A stretch of DNA of 64,000 nucleotides from Dirofilaria immitis (GCA_024305405.1 JAKNDB010000068.1:5695501-5759500), one strand, 5' to 3'; positions 47,208 through 61,100 are shown, numbered from the stretch's first letter. Notes: generated by a model not told the origin, from the letters alone. Numbers and translations are program-made.

Positions 47208-47774
47208 AAAACGGCTAAAACTGTGGAATAAAGCGTTTAGAATTGATTAGAACAAACCTAAGTGCAAGGAAAGAAATGCATCGAGAATCAGTAAATTAGA
47301 GATCATAAATATTAAAAATGAGGAAGAATACAAATCGCATGGTTATGAATTAAACTGTTGTAGAGAACTTCATCTAAGAAATTCCAAATAACTCTGATCC
47401 CATCTAATAATTCCAAATTCTACCGTTCCATCGTATCAGTCCACTAACATATGCATTTCAGAACTTAAGAACTTTTCCTTCACATTCACATCTTCAAAAG
47501 AAACTAATGGAAATATACATCATATCCTTCTCAGATTATCCTGCACATCTCTTAAGATTCTGATTTATAACTCGATTTTCCTTTCCTTATGCCATAATTT
47601 TTTTCTGCTGATTTCATTACATATTGTGTATTGTAATAAATACGATCTCTATACATTCAGATACAAGTTGATAAAAACTAGTGACGCTGGTGTACGTGAT
47701 ATTCTGATTAATTTATTCAAGTATGAATTTTTATTTAGTATAAATGAAATCCAAAACAACTGTCGAATATCTAT
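47208..47774. other. Short gap between rpn-3 stop and mrpl-32 start
   Basis: 567 bp between two minus-strand genes. It would be the intercistronic region if they form a trans-spliced operon. Pyrimidine-rich stretches are present on the minus strand, but I could not point to a clear U-rich element. Confidence 0.5.
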
Positions 47775-50700
47775 TCAAAAATCATCATCATCTTCCTCAG
47801 CCATTTCTTTTGCGAATTCTAATTCCTGAAAATGATATAAAGTTTATTCATTCATCATCTTACAACTTGCTTCTATAATATTCAAGCAATCCAGTGCACT
47901 AATAATACAAGTTTCACCTGCTGTTCACGCTCTCTTTGCTCTTCAATTGATTCAACAACACCTTTCCCCACTGTTGGAGGATAACGTAATGCTTTCACTG
48001 CTTGATTGTGCAATTCCAAACAATAACTGCAAAGATAGGCCATCAAATTACGAAAAAAGTTATCGAATTCTATTTCAAATGTATCAAAAGATTATTTTCT
48101 AAATCATTTCTCTTATCAAATATATAATTCGGTTTCAAATTAAATTTGAAAGAAAAAATCCAAATTTGAAAGAACGAAGAAATAATTGACTGATAAATTA
48201 TCAACAAATTGTCAAATAATTATAGAAATTTTCTTTATGAGTCAATTATTGAAAAAATTTTGAAACTATAAATTTGAGATCCACATATACATTCTAAAGT
48301 CTCAGACAGACAAAAATTTTAAAAAATCAAAATGTCAAAAATGCGGTGCAGCACATCTTCCAGCGGATAACCGCCTTCGAAAACTTTTGGTTCTAAAAAG
48401 TCACTATTTACTTTAATTCTTCCTAAGAATTTCTTACCGAATACGAGTATCAAAATGTGTTTGTGGTTCAGTGGTACGGTAAATATCTTCCGTTTCCTTC
48501 GACTGCATATATCTCTCAGATGAATTCTGCGAATCAAATGTAATCGCTGCTTCAATACCACCATCTTTGATTGCCTGTAATTTCGTTGCTGATATGAAAC
48601 AAGAAATGAACTCCAAAATAGTTTCGAAAAGAAATTTTAGAAACACGAAAATACTTCAAGCTTACTTTAGCCACGAGATATTCGGCTTCTTGTTCACTAT
48701 TCAAAAGCAGTTTTTGCAAATATCTTTGATCGATATACAAGAATATGCAGTACTAATCTGGCGTAATGCTGTTTTGATGACGTTCTGTCGAAGACGGACA
48801 ATCAATGTCAAGGTTTCATCAGGCTCAAAAACATGCTTTGCATGTTTGTTCAGCATTTTGTTGAACAACAGCAAATCGCCCAAACGAACAGCTAGCAATA
48901 ATGTAAAACAACTTAAGGAATTTCTATGATATTTCTACAACATTTGTAGACAAATTTGAACCACATTTAATTCATTGCTGCGGTCCTAACTATTGCATCA
49001 AGCTATTTACCAAACACTTTTTCAAGAATATTACATCGGAAGTAATAATAGAATTAGATTTTAAATCGAAAAGTTTTTAAAATTCAGAATATATTTAGAT
49101 CCGTAACTACTCTCAACCATGTCTGCACCGAAAGAAGACACCTTGTGTAAGTTCGAGATATGGCCCCAGAGTTTTCCGATGAATTGGCACACGAAACACG
49201 GATCGTTCTGGGATTTCACCTTGTAGTAAACTAATCACAACAATCCATTTTTGTACCTGCAAATAAATGTTTTAACTTGGATATTTCAGAACAAAAAGTT
49301 CAATGGAGCTGGAATTTTACAGTTTTAAATTCTAAATAAATTGGGAAACTTTTAATTTTTTACTTTCCATTTCTCTTATTTGGTTAGAAAAAATGTGTCT
49401 TTACATTTTGTTTGAAACCTATAGCAGAATCCTGTGGAGCTTTACGAATTGCCTGCATGAAATAGCCGGCGGCAGCCGTATAATCCAACTGCATTGCTTT
49501 AATTCGACCTTGATAATAAAGAAAACGCGCTAGGTCATTATTCGACGCACCTTCCGGAAATGTCACCTTTAAAAATAGCGTTTCCGTAGTTATAAAAATT
49601 AAAATTCAAGAATACGAAAATATCGACTCACTACGAAAATTTCGCAACTCTACTTATATTGACTATACTTCTTTTGAAATCACCATCATTTTATTTCCTT
49701 TGTATAGTTTTCATTCGTGGTGATCAACACCACATTGCTTTGTTAACTGTTTTTATATTGGATAAAATCGTAAAATTCAATAAAATGTACGGCTAACTTT
49801 TGAAACAAGCATAGCTGCAGCCTCGTAATGTTTTCCAAGCAAATATGCACGCAAAAGACAGACGATCAACACTGCCTGTGAATCGTATTGCCGACGGAGT
49901 GTCGCTGTTCGAAGACGACCATTCAGGTAACTAAAAATTAACTATTTACTGCACAAAAACCTTCTCAGCATATTTAAAGCAAAAATACTAGTTTCAGGAC
50001 TAAGTAGTTGTTTTTTTTCAAACTTGAACTATCGTGCAGATCTAGATAATCCATTCAACTTTCTTTCCAACAGCTTAAATATCTGGACTAGCTACTAAAC
50101 TTACGCTCTTAATTGGTCGAGTTTATTCTTTGTTTCATAAATGAGACATAAATAGAAGAAGGCTTTCGCTGCAATGGAATCCAAGGAACGTTTTTCGTGA
50201 TGGTCGATGCGTGCAATTAGAGTTTCTACACACTAGAAAACGAAGTTGATTTTATCCCAAACAAAATTTTGCAAAAAAGGCTCTAAACTTCAAACATATA
50301 AAAAAAGAGACGATACCTTTTCTGCTTCCTCTAGTTTCTTCTGATCAACAAGATAAAGCAAGACAAGCAAGTGAATATAAAGCTCTACTTCCGGCGGTGG
50401 AACAGCACACGACTGAGCACCCGAACGCCTGAGAGGTCGTGGTGAGCGTCCACCTTTACTTACATCCACCTCCATCTAAACATGTATAGACTATGATTTC
50501 CATTATGTTTCATAATTTGCAACATCTAACTGCGCACCCGAATATACATTTTTTACACATATAGACTGAATTATATAAATGCATATACCGGTTGAACGAG
50601 ATCAGAAATACTTGGAGCAGTCGGAAGCCAAGACATAAGCTGATCTTTGATAAGTGGTAACGTCGCCAACTGTAAATTAATCAGCTTTTTAAGCACGTTT

Positions 50701-51263
50701 CCACTTAACTGCTTTCGAATTTTGTGCAAAAGTTGAATCATTCGAGGAAGCACATGTAATTCACCCTTTTCCAGTTGTGAACACCATGTACGCAAATCTG
50801 GAATTCACTTCTTGTTGAATCAATGAAATTAATTTGCAAATCCATCTCTTTCTATAAAATTTTCTTCTACAATAATATGGATGTTTAAATATACCACATC
50901 TTTGTTTTCGCTGGTTTTTTCTCGCATCTTTTGATAAAAATTAGGAATTCAACTACTACTCAATATTCAAATTATGGTTGCGTAATGACATATAATGAGA
51001 CATGTATGTCTCATTACATGTACATGTCACTGAGCACATATCTTTTATTTTTCAAACCTCGACCGATCAGTCATCTAGTACAATATCTTTCCTTTTTTCT
51101 TACCAATTTGCCTAATTCATACAGTACTAACTTTCTAAGATAGCAGCGTCGGCGTCCTCTACTTTTGATGCAACGTCTTTTTCCTCTCCTTTCGCATCAC
51201 CACTCTCTTCTTTCTCTTTACTGGTATTCTCTTTGGTTCATCTATTTCCATTTTTGATACCAT
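47775..51263 (-). CDS. rpn-3: 26S proteasome regulatory subunit Rpn3 (PSMD3)
   Basis: Lid subunit of the 19S regulatory particle, with a PCI domain that helps build the lid. Pieces in order: acidic N-terminus (MVSKMEIDEP, then Glu/Lys-rich) at 51263; GELHVLPRMIQLLHKIRKQL (50730); the PPPEVELYIHLLVLLYLVDQ exon (50470-50320); FPEGASNNDLARFLYYQGRI and GYFMQAIRKAPQDSA (49560-49430); KWIVVISLLQGEIPERSVFR (49250); VRLGDLLLFNKMLNKH, then the PCI motif RQISTAYSCISIKDI (48890-48720); AIKDGGIEAAITF (48570); and an acidic end FAKEMAEEDDDDF before TGA at 47775. These motifs are classic Rpn3. Two frame breaks (51236, GG; 48711-48715, T5) are each one base short. A TATTCAG acceptor lies 5 bases before the ATG, consistent with SL trans-splicing. 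M at 51251 is an alternative start. Confidence 0.92.
50993..51016. repeat. 11-bp perfect inverted repeat in rpn-3 intron
   Basis: TAATGAGACAT, two-base spacer, then ATGTCTCATTA. It is followed by further ACATGTACATGT palindromic sequence. Function unknown. Confidence 0.85.
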
Positions 51264-52719
51264 CTTTCCTGAATATGCTTTTCTTATTTGAGAATTACAT
51301 TTAAATGACAGCATGATATAAAATGCATCTATTACTACGAACAAATCTGGATTATAAAATAATATTAGGCACGCTAAATACAATGAAATAAAATGACCAA
51401 GTTTATATAGTGATGCATAATACGGCGTATAAATTATAAATAATGCAAGGTATACTAAATAACAAAAAGTGGGAAGCCACAAAAATATCTTGATTATGGT
51501 TTGCGAGCAAAATTTACGGACTTACGTCGGATACGAAAGAGATGTTAAAGTTGTGTGAGATATGTTGAATAATGAAATTAATTGAAACCTATCAATATAA
51601 CGGAATCCTTAAGATGCTGATTACAGCAATCTACATCACCGGCCCTCGAAATCCCGAAACCCCAACCAGATTTAAACTATCTCTCCAATTTCCATTTCCT
51701 TAGAAGCAGCTCGCTACATCACTCAACGACAGACGAACAGACGAAAAAGGAAATATAATGTAATGACGATTCAGGTGGAGATGTTAGGGAAAGTCAAAAA
51801 ATTGTTGATATCAGATAATAAGTATTGACTGGAATTTGAACTCGAATTACAGCTCGAATCCGAACTCGAAACATAAATTTCTGGATTATCTTAAATGTAA
51901 ATGTTAAAATGATATGTAAATTTTAAACCGTATTTCGAAATCGTTCATACATCCTTGGATTAGTGTTTTAGATAATACATCAATTTTGCTGAGAATTGCG
52001 GGGTAAACGTGAGCGACGCGAAACATAATATAACGCGTGTATGCAATGAATTGGTTGATTCGATGAATAATTTTTTTGGTCTTATCTTCTTCATTGTTGT
52101 AAATCGTTAATTGGTCGGAATATAATACCGTTGACACCGTTCTCTTACAATTCTCATCGATATAGTCAGGTGATTTCAATGATATTGTCTCAGTGACGAT
52201 GGAAATATAGTGGAAGAGATGGCAAATGTTTTGATAATTTGGCAATCTTCAAATAACTATTAATTTAATTCTCTAATTACGTGAAATGCATTATGACCTA
52301 ATTTCATATATGATTGTTGAACTACGACTATAGTATAAAACGAATAACGGATAACATAGAACTTTAAGTGCATTATACTAAGTGGATAACTTGTTTGATT
52401 TATTCAGTGTATGGGTAAAGGTATGAATTAAATTGGTAAGAGAAAATAAGTTTGATCAAAATATATATTATAGATCAAAAAAATTTTTTTGATCAAAAAT
52501 TTAAGACGAAAAGGAAAGACATATTCAGATCAATATTATACATGCAGATTAATCAATTGCGTTATTATAAACGTTATTGCTAGCGATTAAATGAAAATAT
52601 GTATTACAAAACATTTTGACAGGTAAAAGTAGTTTCGACAAGAAGCCAGATTATCGATTGAAACGAAAGGATCATTTCGGGAAAAGAATCGAGAACGCAT
52701 ATCTACATTTTTGTACAAT
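51264..52719. other. Divergent region between rpn-3 and GlyRS, with an unassigned 113-codon frame
   Basis: This should hold both promoters. On the minus strand 52245-51904 stays open for 113 codons (centre HRINQFIAYTRYIMFRVAHVY), long for DNA this AT-rich, but it begins with a TTG and has no clear exon partners. 51482-51264 is an open hydrophobic stretch running into rpn-3, probably 5' flank. A perfect 22-bp GATC-A7-T7-GATC palindrome lies at 52473-52494. Confidence 0.4.
52473..52494. repeat. Perfect 22-bp palindrome
   Basis: GATC, seven A, seven T, GATC. Located about 225 bp upstream of the GlyRS ATG. Possibly a nucleosome-excluding poly(dA:dT) element in the shared promoter; that is inference. 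Confidence 0.9.
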
Positions 52720-55700
52720 ATGGCTTCTCCCGAAATTGAAGAGGTAATATCAATTAAATACAATATTGCTGGCAAACTTTATCAAATAGGAGAGATAATA
52801 TTAATTAAGTCCTGATTTGGAATATATTTAATTGAATTGCAAAATGGAAGAAGTTCAGTATCTGTTGGATACTATCTTTCTTAAGTCCATTTCAGGAACT
52901 TGCACCACTTCGTGCAGCTGTTAAGGAATATGGTGATTTGATACGTTCTCTCAAGGAGAAAGGCGTCCCGAAAACGGACATTGATCGGGCGGTTGTCGAA
53001 TTAAAAGCTCGGAAGAAAAAATTGGAAGAACGTGAACTTGCGTTAGTACCCAATGATGTTTCGTTTTTTGATCGATTGAAATTCGAGGATCTGTTAAAAC
53101 AGCGTTTCTTTTATGATCAGTCATTTGCTATTTATGGAGGTATGTTGAGGATTAATCTGTATATAATAGTCATAAGTCATTTAAGAATGGATTGGTTTTA
53201 TTTTAAAGTTTCATTTAGTTTCTTTTTTATAATGTAAGCTGTTATTTTACAGCTATATTTTCATCCAATTTTTAACAGAACTGTACTTTCAGGTGTAACC
53301 GGATTATATGATTTTGGTCCGATGGGATGTGCTATGAAAACAAATATGATTAATCTTTGGAGAAATCATTTTGTTCTTGAGGAAAATATGCTTGAGGTGG
53401 ATTGCTCAGTGCTGACCCCTGAAACTGTTTTGAAGTAAAATTTTCTTACATATTTCAATTTATTGGATAAACATCTTATTAATTTTGCTTGTTTTGTTTG
53501 AAAAATAATTCATATTGCTTATTTTGTTTGTGACACTTTTCTGTTCCATTTCTGCTTTTGATTGTGATTTTAATATTGAATTTAGTTGACATTTATGAAT
53601 TATTTTTCGACTTTTCTCTGTCATCGATGGCATGATATGTTGCACTGCATTATAGAGCATCAGGACATGTTGATCGATTTTCGGACTGGATGGTGAAAGA
53701 TTTAAAAATGGTGAATGTTTTCGAACTGATCATCTAATCAGAAATTTCGCTGAGAAGATGTGCGAGGTAAATGAAAATGGTGTTTTGTTTATATTATTTA
53801 TATGTTTTGTGATTTGGTTAAAAACTGACTGAAAATGACTTTTATCCCACCTTATTAAATTAAAAAAAAATATTTTTAAGAAACAAAAACAATTTTTAAA
53901 AGCTATCCAGGACGTGAAGACACCCACAACTATAAAAGAGGAACTGAAAGAAATTTTGGTGAAATTAGAAGGTTTCAATGATGCGGACATGCATAGTGTC
54001 ATCGTGAAGGTATAGAATTTTTGTATTTATCAATTTTAAATGATAATTGATACTTCTATATTGAATGAATTTAAATGATCTTCATTTTTAGCACAATATT
54101 AAATCTCCAATGACAGGGAATGAAGTGTCTGAACCGATTGCTTTCAATTTGATGTTTCCAACTGTGATAGGACCGACAGGCGATTTTAAAGCATACTTAC
54201 GACCCGAAACAGCACAAGGCATTTTTGTTAATTTCAAACGATTGTTAGAATTTAATCAGGTCTGTAATTTTTTAAACTTGATTGTTTCCATTCGAACTAA
54301 AGTTGGCTTGTTCGATCTTTTTCTTATAATGTAGCCTTACTTCTAGTTGATTTTATTCTATAACTTTTAGTTTATAATTCATTATGATTTATAAATAAAT
54401 ATTTTTAACAGATTTAGTAGACTGTTAAATAATTGAAATTTAAAGGGTAAGTTACCGTTTGCTGCGGCGCAGATTGGTTCTGGTTTTCGAAATGAGATTT
54501 CTCCTAGGCAAGGTTTGATAAGAGTTCGTGAATTCACAATGTGTGAAATCGAACATTTTGTTGATCCGGATAATAAAAGTCATCCGAAATTTGAAAAAGT
54601 GAAAGATTATAAGCTGGTATTGTTCTCGGCTTGTAATCAAATGGATGGTGCTTCAGCAGAGACAGTGTCAATTGGGGATGCTATTGCTAAGGTCTAGTTG
54701 ATTTTAATTCAGTTTCAGTCATAATTCCTACATTATCCTGAAAAAGTAGTTGTGCTCTATTTCATTACTAATAATAGTGCCATGAAAGTCGTCATTTCTT
54801 TGAACTTTTGTTTCTTATTATATGATCTGAGCAATCGTGCAGAAAGTTGGGGATAATAAAAATTTATAGAAGTTAGTTGCAAATGAAACTCTCGGTTATT
54901 ATATGGCTCGAGTTCACAAGTATTTGATGCGTATTGAGTAGATCCAAAAGATTACGATTTAGACAGCATTTGGCAAATGAAATGGCTCATTACGCTTGTG
55001 TTAGTTTATTTATTTGTATATACTATAGGATATAAGTCTATCAATGTCAATCGTGTTTTATGATGGCTTTCGTATTGTTTTAATTACTAAAGTGTATTGC
55101 CATACAATGATTTTGGGACTGGCACATGTAATAAGTTATCATCAACGAGATGTTATTAAGTGAAGAGAAAAATCTGTTTTTAAAATGTGAGTGGAATTGG
55201 AGGATAAAATCAGTAGATTTCTTGATTGCTTGGCTCATTAGTAAGAAAGTATTCATCAATAAATCTTCTCCAGGATTGCTGGGATGCTGAAATTTTGACG
55301 TCGTATGGATGGATTGAATGTGTTGGAGTAGCCGATCGTGCATGTTATGATTTGTCGCAACATTCGAAAGCTACTGGAGAGAAGCTGGTAGCGGAGAAAG
55401 TGCTCAATGAGCCGAAGACTGTGCAAGTTGTTGAAGCAATACCCAATAAGGCAGTGATTGGAAAAATTTACAAAGCAGAAGCAAAACAGGTAGTATTGAT
55501 TACCTGAACATCTTTTTTCTTTTTGAGGCTATTGGTATTGTGGATATTTTTCAGTATGCGTTGCACATATTTAGAAGTTATTTTGGAAATTTCCTCATCT
55601 TCCATAAAAACAAAATTCGAGGAAAAATATAATTCGGGTGGTTAGAGAGATAGTATATTTTTATGCCTAACAATATGTACAAATATTAGTGAATAGATTT

Positions 55701-57166
55701 TCAGATATTTGCTAAGCTTGAGCAGCTTACCCCGGAAGAAGTTGAAATGCTGGAAAAAGAAATCATTTCTACAGGGCAAATTATTATTATGATCTTATTT
55801 TATTAACTGAATTTTCAATGCATTTAGGTCACTAAATTTTTTATATTGTGGTCTGAATTTCTTGACCTATTGCTATCATTATCATGCTTATCTGACTGGA
55901 ATGAAAATTTTCGCTAAAATTTTGCTTCTATTTTTAATTGCAGAAGCGCTAAACTTCAGTGTAAAGACAAAGAAGTAGAGTTGCAAGAAGATTACATCAC
56001 CGTTAAAAGATATGAAAAGAAGGTACTGCTTTAACAACTATCGATTTTCAAACTATATTTCTCGAATGGATAATATTGCTATTGAGTATTCATATAGTTT
56101 TTTTTTTTTTTTTTTTTTAATATCTCGGATTACCTTTCTTATCTTTTGTCTTTCCTTAAAGATTCTAAACTATTCTTACTCAGTTAGCTTGTATGTTACA
56201 TTTCCACACAGAAAATTAACAAGAAAATGGGGAAGAAACGTAGCAAAAAAATGAAGTAAACGAATTTGACTTTGTTATTGATTATAACAGATACATACTG
56301 AGGAATTCTATCCGTCGGTAATCGAACCATCATTCGGTATTGGAAGGATCATGTATAGCGTTTTGGAACATTCGTTCCGTCAACGAGAAGGTGACGAACA
56401 AAGAGTGGTATGACGTTTAACTTTTGAAAATAAGTTTTTCTTGCATGTCTTCAGCGTTTACGAGATACGTTTTTTTCGTTGGCTTGAAATTTTGTAATTT
56501 TTCTCTTCCAGTATTTTGCACTGCGACCAATTGTTGCTCTGATTAAATGTTCTGTGCTGCCAATATCAGCAAATCCACGTTTTGAGCCAATTATGGCTGC
56601 TGTGCGCTCAGAATTAGCCAAATTTTCTGTAAGCTATAAACAAGTAAGGATTTTTAAAAGTTTTGTAATTTACAAGCACATTTGATAAATTTTAAAAGTG
56701 TTATAATTTACAAGTACATTTAATAAATATTTCAACAGATCAATAATTGATTTCGTTGATATCTTAATTTATTAAGGATGATAGTAGTGGATCACTTGGG
56801 CGGCGTTATGCTAGAACAGATGCTATAGGCATACCATTTGGCATAACAGTTGATTTTGAATCGGAAGCAGAGCCGTGGACTGTAACTTTGCGTTATTCAA
56901 TCACAATGGAGCAAGTTCGATTAAAGGTTAATGACCTTTATTTTTATCGCAATTTTTGGAATAAATGATAAATCATTACAACTTGACGATCTTTCATATT
57001 TTCGGCTTCACATATTTTTGAGTATTATTTGAAAATATTTTGAATTAGTGCGAAAATTTAGGTCAGTGATGTTGGAAAAGCGGTTGCTGATCTATCATCC
57101 GAGAGGATATCTTGGGATGAAGCACAACAAATTTATCCGAAATTTGAACAGAAATCTGGCGCTTAA
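52720..57166 (+). CDS. gars-1: Glycyl-tRNA synthetase, cytosolic/mitochondrial type
   Basis: Class II synthetase that charges tRNA-Gly. Exons: 52720-52743 (MASPEIEE), 52896-53139 (WHEP-like helix with [23 protein letters not shown]), 53293-53434 ([17 protein letters not shown], motif 1 region), 53656-53766, 53881-54009, 54092-54259 ([20 protein letters not shown]), 54446-54691 (motif 2: [17 protein letters not shown]), 54873-54999 ([18 protein letters not shown]), 55274-55489 ([20 protein letters not shown]), 55705-55775, 55944-56022, 56291-56407 (motif 3: [15 protein letters not shown]), 56512-56643 and 56777-56936 (anticodon-binding domain, [17 protein letters not shown]) and 57062-57166. 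The exon ending 55775 is joined through a GC donor. One-base losses at 53704-53708, 54936 and 54946-54949 break frame; these residues are invariant in the family, so the breaks are almost certainly assembly errors. No mitochondrial presequence was resolved. Confidence 0.96.
56098..56118. repeat. Poly-T run in GlyRS intron
   Basis: About 21 consecutive T inside the intron 56023-56290. Its length is unreliable given the homopolymer problem in this assembly. Confidence 0.8.
56653..56735. repeat. About 40-bp tandem duplication in GlyRS intron
   Basis: Two imperfect copies sharing TTTTAAAAGT, TAATTTACAAG and ACATTTRATAAAT. Limited to one intron. Confidence 0.75.
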
Positions 57167-58198
57167 TGACGGAAATATTTATAAATTGTTCTTGGGAATG
57201 TGAATGTTAGTAATAAATAGAGGCAAAACTAATTAGTTGGATTTCTCGGCAGTTTAAAAAATTGAAATTTCGATAAATGTTTTAACATTTCTATCTTAAA
57301 CTTATGATTCAGCTTCTTATTTCCTCATTGTTTTTCTTGTGTTACGTACTGTTGCTTTGGGCTTAAAAGGAAATGCGATTAAACAAATGTGTGAGGGTAA
57401 TTATCAGTTAGCAATAATTAATCATCACTCGAGGACTTATAGACTGTCTTACTATAAATTCTCTAAAATTAGAAATATATCTTTTCGATAAGTTTTATTG
57501 ATAATACCTATCTACAAACCGACCTAGTATAGGTCGGCTGTTATCCATTTTATTGTTTTTTGTTTTTTTTGAAAAACTTGCATTGGATCTATGGTATTCA
57601 AAAACCAAAATGAATTTTTTGAAATGGTATGAGAAAACATTTTATTAATTATTGTTGAATTTTTGATCATTATACCATAATATCGCTTTTAAATACGAAT
57701 GAAATTTCTGCGGTTTTTTTCTTTAACATTTTGCTTCCAAGACTGGTTCAGAAATCAAGAAAATGTATTAATAAAAAAAATCAGCGGATTGATTTGAATT
57801 TCATATAATAAATCTAAGTCCTGGTTAAAAGTTATAGTCACTTTTAAATTTACAAAATACATTCGATTTTATATGAGGCTGCTACATTTATTTGAACTGA
57901 TGAAAAATAAAAAGTTGTAATAGTGCTCAGTTTGGTTAGCCGGAAAATTTTATTGTTTATTGGAGTTAAATTAATTTCGGAACTTTCACCGAATATAATT
58001 GAAGTAGTCCTAATATTTTTAGAGAGTAACCCAGATGATTTATGTATCATAAGTTTCTGAAATCATTCTATTAATTAGCTACTGAGAAAATAAAATTGTA
58101 AATCTCTTTATAAGAGATTATAATATCAACTGGAATAACGCTTTCTTCTTATATACAAGAAGAAAATAAGATAGTATTTCATTTCCAACTGGAAGCAA
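57167..58198. other. Convergent gap between GlyRS and ZP gene
   Basis: Both genes end here. It holds an AATAAA-type motif at about 57212 for GlyRS and the hairpin at 57519-57537. The frame at 57850-58050 (-) has no domain. Confidence 0.55.
57519..57537. repeat. Perfect 8-bp stem with 3-nt loop, GC-rich, followed by T-runs
   Basis: CCGACCTA-GTA-TAGGTCGG, then T-rich sequence. It stands out as GC-rich in AT-rich flank. In a nematode this is not expected to be a terminator; it could be a 3' RNA structure. Confidence 0.75.
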
Positions 58199-61100
58199 TC
58201 AATTATCACTGGAGGAGCTATAAGCCGATTCGACATGAATTCCGGAAAATGAAGCTTTCCGTTGGACATTGAGCGTTTGCTGTCGTCGATAAATAATAAT
58301 TCCATAGCATACAATTATTGTTATAGTTGGCATTAAACCTAACGTGACGAATACTACAATGAGAAGAAATAATTGTGGACAAGTTGATCGTAAACTTGTT
58401 GATTTCGTGTTCCGATTAGAATCTGAAATTATAAATATTTTAATTTTTGGAGCAGTTGTAGCAGCTATTATAATACTGGTGATTATTACATTATTATAAT
58501 TATTGTATTAGTAATCGATGAGTAAATTATTTTAAATAATATGGGAACAAAATTATCAAATACCTATGCACTATGACGATATTTTATAAATTAATTTTTA
58601 AATTTTTATTTTTCATTATTGTTCAATTTGCTAAGTTTTTCGAATTCCAATAAAAATTAAAATAAATTTATTTCTTTTCTCAATTTGAATAATTAAATAT
58701 AATTCAAAAATATTAAATTCGCATTGAGTTATTGATTTCTATTCTTTCAATAATTTAATAATGAAGAAATTCAAATTATTAAGTCTTTGCTACTCTTATT
58801 GGCAAGTTAGTTCTATGTATTAAATTTTTGTAACTTACGAAATTCATCAGCATGTATTTGTGGTGGCCTCATTTCTAAAACCGTAAGTAATTTGACTACT
58901 TTACTTGTGATTCACGACGAAATCGCATTACTGGTTTTGTTGTATTTATTTCTGGTTTTCTTGTATCAGTTATTATTGTTTTGTTTGTTTCACATTGCTA
59001 TAAAATAATAAGCATTTGTCAATTTTTTTTTCAAAATTATATTGGTTATTTATTAAGTACATAAATTTAAATGTAAATTTAAATAAGTATATATTTTGCA
59101 TCAATCAATTTACAACACTGTAAAAGGAAAAGGAATAAAGTATTTCCCATAAATTTTAAATACAGAAAATATTGCATACCAAACACTTTAAATCTTTTAA
59201 TCCAGGCTTCATATGTCTTTTTTATAAGGTTTAACCTTTGACCTTTAACTTTTGTTTTGTTTTTCCTCGTAATAAACTTGAATGTTATAAAAAATTTGAT
59301 TTTAATCAATCAATTTATATATGCAATATATAAATAACCTGTCGTTTACAAGAACGTATGCATGGCCTTGCTTGACATTCGAAATAAACAAATTGCGATG
59401 ATGTGAATTGAAAACCATACATATAAGTATAAATATGTTTTGGATTACCATTCCTCGGTGATGTTATATAAACTGGCAATTCGACTGCTCGCGGTAATCC
59501 TATTCCGCACCTGTAATTTTAAAAAAATAAGTACTAATAAATAATACTTAATAAATTAATTTTAATCAAATAAAAAGAAAAACAAAAAGAAATATTATAA
59601 ATGAGAAGGAATCAAGGTTATACATAATAATTAAATATATATTTCTTTTTCTTTTCCATTAAAATAAATAAATAAAAACAATTAACCCATTTGCATCAAT
59701 AATTTGTACTATCGCATCACTATTTTTGCTACCATCATGAGCCATACAAGAATATGCATAGAAATCATAAATTTCTATAATTCAAATTATATAATTCTTT
59801 TAATTACAAAAAAATAAATAAATTTCTAAATTTCAATTTCGTCAAATTTTTTCAGATTTTAAATAAGTTATTTTAAAAAAATTTATTAATCTTATAGTAA
59901 GCTATTAAAAAGCTTTTAGATTGTTTTTTTTTTTAAAAAAGCAATTGATAATTTTGCATAAAAATACTATCAAATCATTTATAAAAAAATTATAATATTC
60001 GAATTAAACTAATTAATAAGAGAGTGAATAGTTATTTTTGATAAAAATCAAATTTTTTCGTTCTTCCAAAATTGAAAATGAAAGAGAAACTTTAATGAGC
60101 AATTCATATTATTTGCAACTAATAATAATTCAATTTTAACATTACAAGTAAAAATATTGATGAGTAGTGAGATTTTTAAAGCATTGAATCTTAGGTTAAG
60201 CTCAGACTTAGATAATTTTATCGTTATTATTAATTTTTCATTGCAAATTGGTATTATTAATATTTCAACTATACTTAAGTATAATAGAATTTGAATAAAT
60301 AGAAAATAAATTTTATGGGCAATAAGTATATTTTAGATTTTCTATTCTATTAAACTTTCATTTATAATTGTAAAAAGTAGTTTTAATAAGAAATTTTTAA
60401 AACCTAGTTTAACATATATTTGAAATACTTAAAACTTGATAATAAACCTGTATTTTCAAGCGCAATATCAAGTGTTAGCGGTTGTCCAATGATAGCATGT
60501 GTGATAGCATTACCCATAACACCATGTCCATCAAGAATCTGAATCTGTAGCGTTGGAATGGTACCAGTTCCGGTTACAATACCTGTTTGCTCTTCCAATC
60601 CGCTAAAATTTTTGCACAACTTTTTAAATTAAAATTTTTTTGCATATTTACAATAAATGATTATTATATACATGTTTACATAACCAAAAGAATTGTATGA
60701 TAATTTCGAATTCAAATTTTAATTTCAAAATTTACAAACTCTTTGATCTAAAGATAATTTGCTTAATTATTGAAAGCCTTTACTATTTGTGATTGCATTT
60801 GTTATTTTGTTCCATTTTCAACAACAACAGTAAGAGGAAAATTTATTTCTTCTATGAATTTCATAAATGATTGCTGGCCTTGGCCGATTAAATGAGCGAA
60901 TAAATTGAGAATATTCAAAATATCATTTTTTTCATCATACTATAATTATCATCTAAATAAAGAAAATTGCAGTATAAAACATATGCCTTTGATTTCATCA
61001 AGAAATATATTAATTAATATTTTAATTGATTTCTAATTATCATTAAAGTACTTTTATCTTTCCATTGCAGATACGATCAATGTTTCAGAAAAAGAAGTTG

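Noticed and set aside
48567..48929. 120-codon plus-strand frame
   Set aside because: Antisense to Rpn3 exons (RQISTAYSCISIKDI and neighbours); a shadow of the real gene.
51264..51482. Hydrophobic open stretch as an N-terminal extension of Rpn3 or a PEX11-like end
   Set aside because: It begins with TTG, a TATTCAG acceptor separates it from the Rpn3 ATG, and the PEX11 resemblance was too weak.
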